From contig JAVBRU010000025.1 of NCBI GenBank assembly GCA_031547595.1, forward strand, positions 1-35,132: a stretch of DNA of 35,132 nucleotides. Direction: 5' to 3'. The notes under the pieces are model-generated. The model was given only the letters and a program-made list of their open reading frames with translations. It had not been told where the DNA came from and did no database searches. Of the stretch, positions 31,633-35,132 are shown one piece after another. The translations under genes were made by a program, and so were the position numbers. Numbering within the stretch: position 1 is the first letter of the stretch; each line of letters opens with the position of its first letter. The stretch comes from JAVBRU01 sp031547595 (GTDB taxonomy: Bacteria; Bacillota; Clostridia; Christensenellales; Aristaeellaceae).

Positions 31633-33297
31633 TTAGCCCAGGTCCACAATGATGGGCAAAATCATGGGATTACGCTTGATCTTTTCGTAGATAAAACGGT
31701 GCAGTTCGTCTTTGATGCGGTTCTTGATGCTGGGCCAATCGCTGCCCTCAATACGGCCATAAGAAGTGATGATGTTGCGCACCACCTCGCGCGTGCTCTC
31801 GATGATGTCTTCATTTTCGCGCACATACACAAAGCCGCGTGAAATGACATCGGGGCCGGACACCAATACGCCGTTGGTGCGGTCAAAGGCCATGGCCACG
31901 ATGATCAGGCCGTCCTGGGACAGATGTTTGCGGTCGCGCAGCACCACATTGCCCACGTCGCCAATGCCAAGGCCATCCACCAGCACCTCGCCTACCGGCA
32001 CAGTGCCCGCGATGGAAAGGGAATCGCGGCTCATTTCAATCACCTGCCCGGCTGTGGGCAGCACGATGTTCTTGCGTTCCATACCAAGGGACTCTGCAAG
32101 CTCTGCATGCTGCCACAGCATACGGTATTCGCCGTGTACAGGGATAAAATACTGGGGTTTGACCAACGTGTGGAACAGCTTGATTTCTTCCTGGCAGGCG
32201 TGGCCGGATACGTGCACCTCGGCCATGGCGTCATAGATCACCTGCGCACCGCAGCGGTACAGCTGGTTGATCACGCGGGAGACAAATTTCTCGTTGCCAG
32301 GGATGGGCGATGCGGAGATGATCACCTTATCGGTGGATTTGATCTGCAGCTTGCGATGCTCGGAAAACGCCATACGCGTCAGGCCGCTCATCGGCTCGCC
32401 CTGGCTGCCGGTGGTGAGGATCAGGATTTCGTCGTCGCGGTAGCTATCCAGATCGTCTATGTCCAGCAGCGACTCGTCGGGCAGGATCAGCTCCTCCAGC
32501 TGCATGGCGACGCGGCTGACATTGACCATGCTGCGGCCCACAAAGCAAACTTTGCGACCGTGGCGCAGCGCGCAGTCGATCACCTGCTGCAAACGGCTGG
32601 TGTTGCTGGCAAACATGGCCACAATCACACGCCCGGTGGCGGTGTGGAACTGCTCTTCAAAGGTTTCGCCCACCTTGCGCTCGCTCATGGTATAGCCGGA
32701 ACGCTCGATGTTGGTGCTCTCGCACAATAACGCCAGCACGCCCTTATCGCCAAGGGCCGCCAGGGTGCTCAGGTCCGTCACCTCGCCGTCCACGGGGGTG
32801 AAGTCGATCTTAAAGTCGCCGGAGTGCACAACCGTGCCCGCGCCGCAGGTGATGGCCAGTGCGCATGCGCCGCTGATGGAGTGGTTCACCTTGATAAACT
32901 TGACGGTGAACTCACCCAGGTGGATTTCGTCGCGCGGGACAACGGTGTTGAGCTGGATGTTGTTCACCCGGTGCTCGCGCAGCTTGATGTCCACCAGCGC
33001 CAGGGTCAGCCTCGTGCCGTAGATCGGCGCCGGTACCTGGCGAAGGATGTAGGGCGTAGCGCCGATGTGGTCCTCATGCCCGTGGGTGAAAACATAGCCG
33101 CGCAGGCGGTCCTTGTTGGCCACCAGGTAGGTGGCATCCGGAATCACCAGATCGATGCCCAACATGTCTTCTTTGGGGAAAATGGAGCCACAATCGACAA
33201 CAATGATATCGTCCTTGTATTCAAAGGCAGTCATATTCTTGCCAATTTCGTCCACGCCGCCCAGGGGGATGATGCGTAGTTTGGGTGCTTGAGGCAT
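31633..33297 (-). CDS. rnj: Ribonuclease J
   Basis: 554 residues. The metallo-beta-lactamase/beta-CASP plan is intact: an N-terminal strand block, the zinc motif THGHEDHIG (71-79), further ligands in VNHSISGACAL and VHSGDFKIDF, the beta-CASP region (about 200-360), SGHACQEEI and PVHGEYRML, and a C-terminal domain that ends about 100 residues later. RNase J is the 5'-to-3' exo- and endoribonuclease of Gram-positive RNA decay and rRNA maturation. The length is normal. The ribosome binding site is AAGGAGGAAATT just before the ATG. It is followed by a terminator and has no cotranscribed partner. Confidence 0.97.
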   Translation of the reverse strand: MPQAPKLRIIPLGGVDEIGKNMTAFEYKDDIIVVDCGSIFPKEDMLGIDLVIPDATYLVANKDRLRGYVFTHGHEDHIGATPYILRQVPAPIYGTRLTLALVDIKLREHRVNNIQLNTVVPRDEIHLGEFTVKFIKVNHSISGACALAITCGAGTVVHSGDFKIDFTPVDGEVTDLSTLAALGDKGVLALLCESTNIERSGYTMSERKVGETFEEQFHTATGRVIVAMFASNTSRLQQVIDCALRHGRKVCFVGRSMVNVSRVAMQLEELILPDESLLDIDDLDSYRDDEILILTTGSQGEPMSGLTRMAFSEHRKLQIKSTDKVIISASPIPGNEKFVSRVINQLYRCGAQVIYDAMAEVHVSGHACQEEIKLFHTLVKPQYFIPVHGEYRMLWQHAELAESLGMERKNIVLPTAGQVIEMSRDSLSIAGTVPVGEVLVDGLGIGDVGNVVLRDRKHLSQDGLIIVAMAFDRTNGVLVSGPDVISRGFVYVRENEDIIESTREVVRNIITSYGRIEGSDWPSIKNRIKDELHRFIYEKIKRNPMILPIIVDLG

Positions 33298-33319
33298 AAT
33301 TTCCTCCTTTCATATTCAG

Positions 33320-33344
33320 ATACACAGAAAGAAACGCTGTGTAT
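33320..33344 (-). promoter_or_regulatory. Hairpin in the leader of rnj
   Basis: ATACACAG (33320-33327) and CTGTGTAT (33337-33344) form an eight-base stem with a nine-base loop, about 20 bases upstream of the start codon and close to its ribosome binding site. It could affect translation or stability of rnj mRNA. A possible promoter is further right but was not clear. Confidence 0.45.
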
Positions 33345-33498
33345 GATATCGCTTGGATTCTATTTATTTACATAAACACGCCATCGCATGCAGGTAATTA
33401 AACGACCAATCTTTATATATTATATCACACCGGTGAGGTTTTTACCAGCAGTAAATGCAGACAAATATCAGGCCAAATTCTATGCAATCAATACAAAT

Positions 33499-35004
33499 TT
33501 ATTTGTTCCCTTTTTCGCCCTTTGTATAGCGCAGGGTGAAGGGCTGACTCTGCGCACTGAACATCTTGCCGCCCACCACAGTGCGCGCCACGATGGTATA
33601 CTCGCCCTGGGGGGCATAGGTGCCATCGCGCAGCTTGCCGTCCCAATAGAACATGCTGGCGTCCGGAGTCAGCTGCTGGGGGCGGGTGGGCTGCTCATAG
33701 CAAATGCGGTGCACCATATTGCCCGCGGCGTCCATTACCTGCACGGTCAGTGCACAGGGGGCGTCGTGCGCCACGGTGATGCTCAACTCGATTTTCATGG
33801 AAGGGTCAAGGCTGGCGTCTGTCGCCACCTGCAGGGCGATATCGCCGGAGGCAGGCTCAACGCACAATAAACGTGCGCCTTGCAATACCGGCACGCCGTC
33901 TTCCAGTGTGATAAATTGAATCAGCGCATAACCGGAGGAGGCGTCCCCGGGTGTCGACAGCGCCAAATTGCGCATTTTATAGCCCTTGTTCACAAAGCCG
34001 CCGCCCGTTTCGTCGTCCGGCACGGTCTCCGCTCTGCCGAACTGCCATGCGCCGTTTGCGAAGTATACGATCTGATAATACAGCTTGACCTCCCTGCGCA
34101 CTACAAAAGAAAAGGTCACCTGACTTTGCCCGGCGGTCATCAGCGTGCTGTCAAATTGGATATCCGTGACGGATTTTCCGTTGGCTGATACGGCATAGGG
34201 GTTGTACGAAAAGAGCACGAAATCGTCATTTTGCGGGTGCACCTGCGGCGTGGCAACGGCGTAGTTGTTGCAGATGTACTGATAGGCTTCGCTGAGGGTG
34301 ATGTTGCCGTCGCGGTTGATGTCCGCCGCGTAATCGCCTTGCGTGCCCAGCGCGCTGCACAGCACCGTGGCAAAATAGCTGGCCGCCTGCATGCGCGATG
34401 TGATGGCCGCGCCCTGCCAGTACCAGCTGGCCTCGCTGCCGCCCGCACTGCACAGCACGCGGTATTCCGGGCTGGAAAACGGTTTGCGCGATGCGCCGCC
34501 GCTTAGCCCCTTGCCAATAAACGCGCCGGAATGGCACGCGTCCAGTATCAGCACCTTGGTTCCGGGCACGTTGCGGAAAATCCGCTCCAGCGTGCGCACA
34601 TCCAGCTGTTCCTCGGTGGTACCGTCGCTCAGCAGCAGCATGGCAGATTCACCGTCTTCACTGAGTATGCCATGGGTGCTGATATAAAATACGGATATAT
34701 CATCCTCTGTGGCCTGATAAAACGCGCGCTCCACCGCATCCTCCAGCGCCGAGATGGTGGAGATGGTGCCGGCGCTTTGGCGGATCAGCAGGTACCCACG
34801 ACTGTCGTTCATCAGCGCATCGGCAAGGTTTTGCACATTGTTGGCGGCGGCGGGGTAGGTGTTCTCCTGCGACACAAAAAAATCGCACCCCACCAGCAGC
34901 GCGCGCATACGGGGGGAGCTATTCTCCGCCGCCAGCGCGCCGTTTGCAAAAAGCAGGAGCAGGAACAACGCCAACAGCCCGGGCATTGCCAACCGCCTGT
35001 GCAT
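33499..35004 (-). CDS. Secreted caspase-fold (peptidase C14-like) protease with EF-hand-like loop
   Basis: 501 residues with a signal peptide (1-26). The caspase p20-like domain covers about 30-260: His111 in ISTHGIL and Cys157 in LDACHSGAF are the catalytic pair. After them DINRDGNITLSE (228-239) is a complete 12-residue EF-hand-type loop (Asp228, Asn230, Asp232, Asn234, Glu239), so calcium may bind or activate it. Residues 270-400 are beta-rich with no clear domain; about 410-490 resemble a FlgD-like Ig fold (WDGKLRDGTYAPQGEYTIVA). No LPXTG or lipobox: probably secreted. Start ATG 35004 follows AAAGGAGGGGG; a longer frame to 35067 would put the promoter inside the coding region. It is monocistronic. 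Confidence 0.87.
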   Translation of the reverse strand: MHRRLAMPGLLALFLLLLFANGALAAENSSPRMRALLVGCDFFVSQENTYPAAANNVQNLADALMNDSRGYLLIRQSAGTISTISALEDAVERAFYQATEDDISVFYISTHGILSEDGESAMLLLSDGTTEEQLDVRTLERIFRNVPGTKVLILDACHSGAFIGKGLSGGASRKPFSSPEYRVLCSAGGSEASWYWQGAAITSRMQAASYFATVLCSALGTQGDYAADINRDGNITLSEAYQYICNNYAVATPQVHPQNDDFVLFSYNPYAVSANGKSVTDIQFDSTLMTAGQSQVTFSFVVRREVKLYYQIVYFANGAWQFGRAETVPDDETGGGFVNKGYKMRNLALSTPGDASSGYALIQFITLEDGVPVLQGARLLCVEPASGDIALQVATDASLDPSMKIELSITVAHDAPCALTVQVMDAAGNMVHRICYEQPTRPQQLTPDASMFYWDGKLRDGTYAPQGEYTIVARTVVGGKMFSAQSQPFTLRYTKGEKGNK

Positions 35005-35037
35005 GCGCGTCCCCCTCCTTTGATACAATTCCTTAAC

Positions 35038-35043
35038 ATTATA
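35038..35043 (-). promoter_or_regulatory. Probable -10 of the metacaspase gene
   Basis: A consensus TATAAT on the minus strand lies 33 bases upstream of the start codon. The best -35 at 17 bases, TGGCTT, is weak, so an activator may be needed. Confidence 0.5.
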
Positions 35044-35132
35044 CAGAAAGTTTTCGTAAAAAGCCACTAAAAAGATGCACTGAATATCGTCATTCGGGGC
35101 TGGATTGGCATGATTTACATCTTTTTTAAGAA

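Noticed and set aside
34279..34320. Dockerin (cellulosome) domain in the metacaspase
   Set aside because: Only one calcium-type loop is present; a dockerin needs a second loop and a characteristic helix pair.

Overview
The window looks like a stretch of a spore-forming, GC-rich member of the Clostridia (Firmicutes). The case rests on yabP/yabQ sporulation genes next to divIC, the rplI-dnaB and yggS-sepF-ylmG-divIVA blocks, ribonuclease J, a YhaM-type nuclease, strong GGAGG ribosome binding sites and many U-tailed hairpin terminators. Codon use and the TPTP/TPRPT-rich surface linkers recall uncultured gut lineages such as Christensenellales, but that placement is a guess. No rRNA, tRNA, CRISPR array or transposase gene was seen.

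Layout. 1-1784 (minus): yabP-yabQ-divIC-ppx/gppA, a tightly overlapping sporulation/division operon with a possible sigma-E promoter; ppx runs off the left edge. 1899-2171: a small NrdD-tail-like protein. 2172-2669: gene-free, filled by two long imperfect palindromes and a terminator-like repeat. 2670-6679: DUF2232 membrane protein, rplI, dnaB and yhaM; gdpP, usually in this cluster, is missing. 6694-10575: a lipoprotein, a PdaC-like secreted polysaccharide deacetylase and a COG2509 flavoprotein. 10606-14869: a division operon in which a membrane-anchored HlyD-like protein and SepF both carry long Pro/Gln-rich low-complexity regions, with yggS, ylmG and divIVA, closed by a terminator. 14889-16609: ROK sugar kinase and MscS channel, then a third palindromic element that overlaps the mscS stop codon.

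16840-19734: a GNAT acetyltransferase coupled to two tandem secreted PIG-L-type deacetylases whose metal motif reads AHGDDE/AHADDE instead of AHPDDE. 19735-20596: a copy of the GC-rich repeat and two divergent XRE regulators facing each other across paired operator-like sites; the rightward one is broken by a one-base frameshift. 20665-23614: secreted NlpC/P60-like protein (minus), then pyruvate kinase and DUF523 (plus). 23648-26398: a GH3 glycosidase with permuted domain order. 26563-28446: a secreted coiled-coil plus PQQ-type beta-propeller protein. 28470-31478 (minus): an XRE-TPR regulator, PLDc_N miniprotein, ABC ATPase and ABC-2 permease that resemble the B. subtilis YxlEFG module. 31633-33297: ribonuclease J. 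33499-35004: a secreted caspase-fold protease with an EF-hand-like loop and an Ig-like tail.

Much of the window concerns the cell envelope and division. The least explained parts are the tandem PIG-L pair, the low-complexity division proteins, the secreted metacaspase, the XRE switch and the palindromic elements. I did not find a clear-cut new defence or mobile system.
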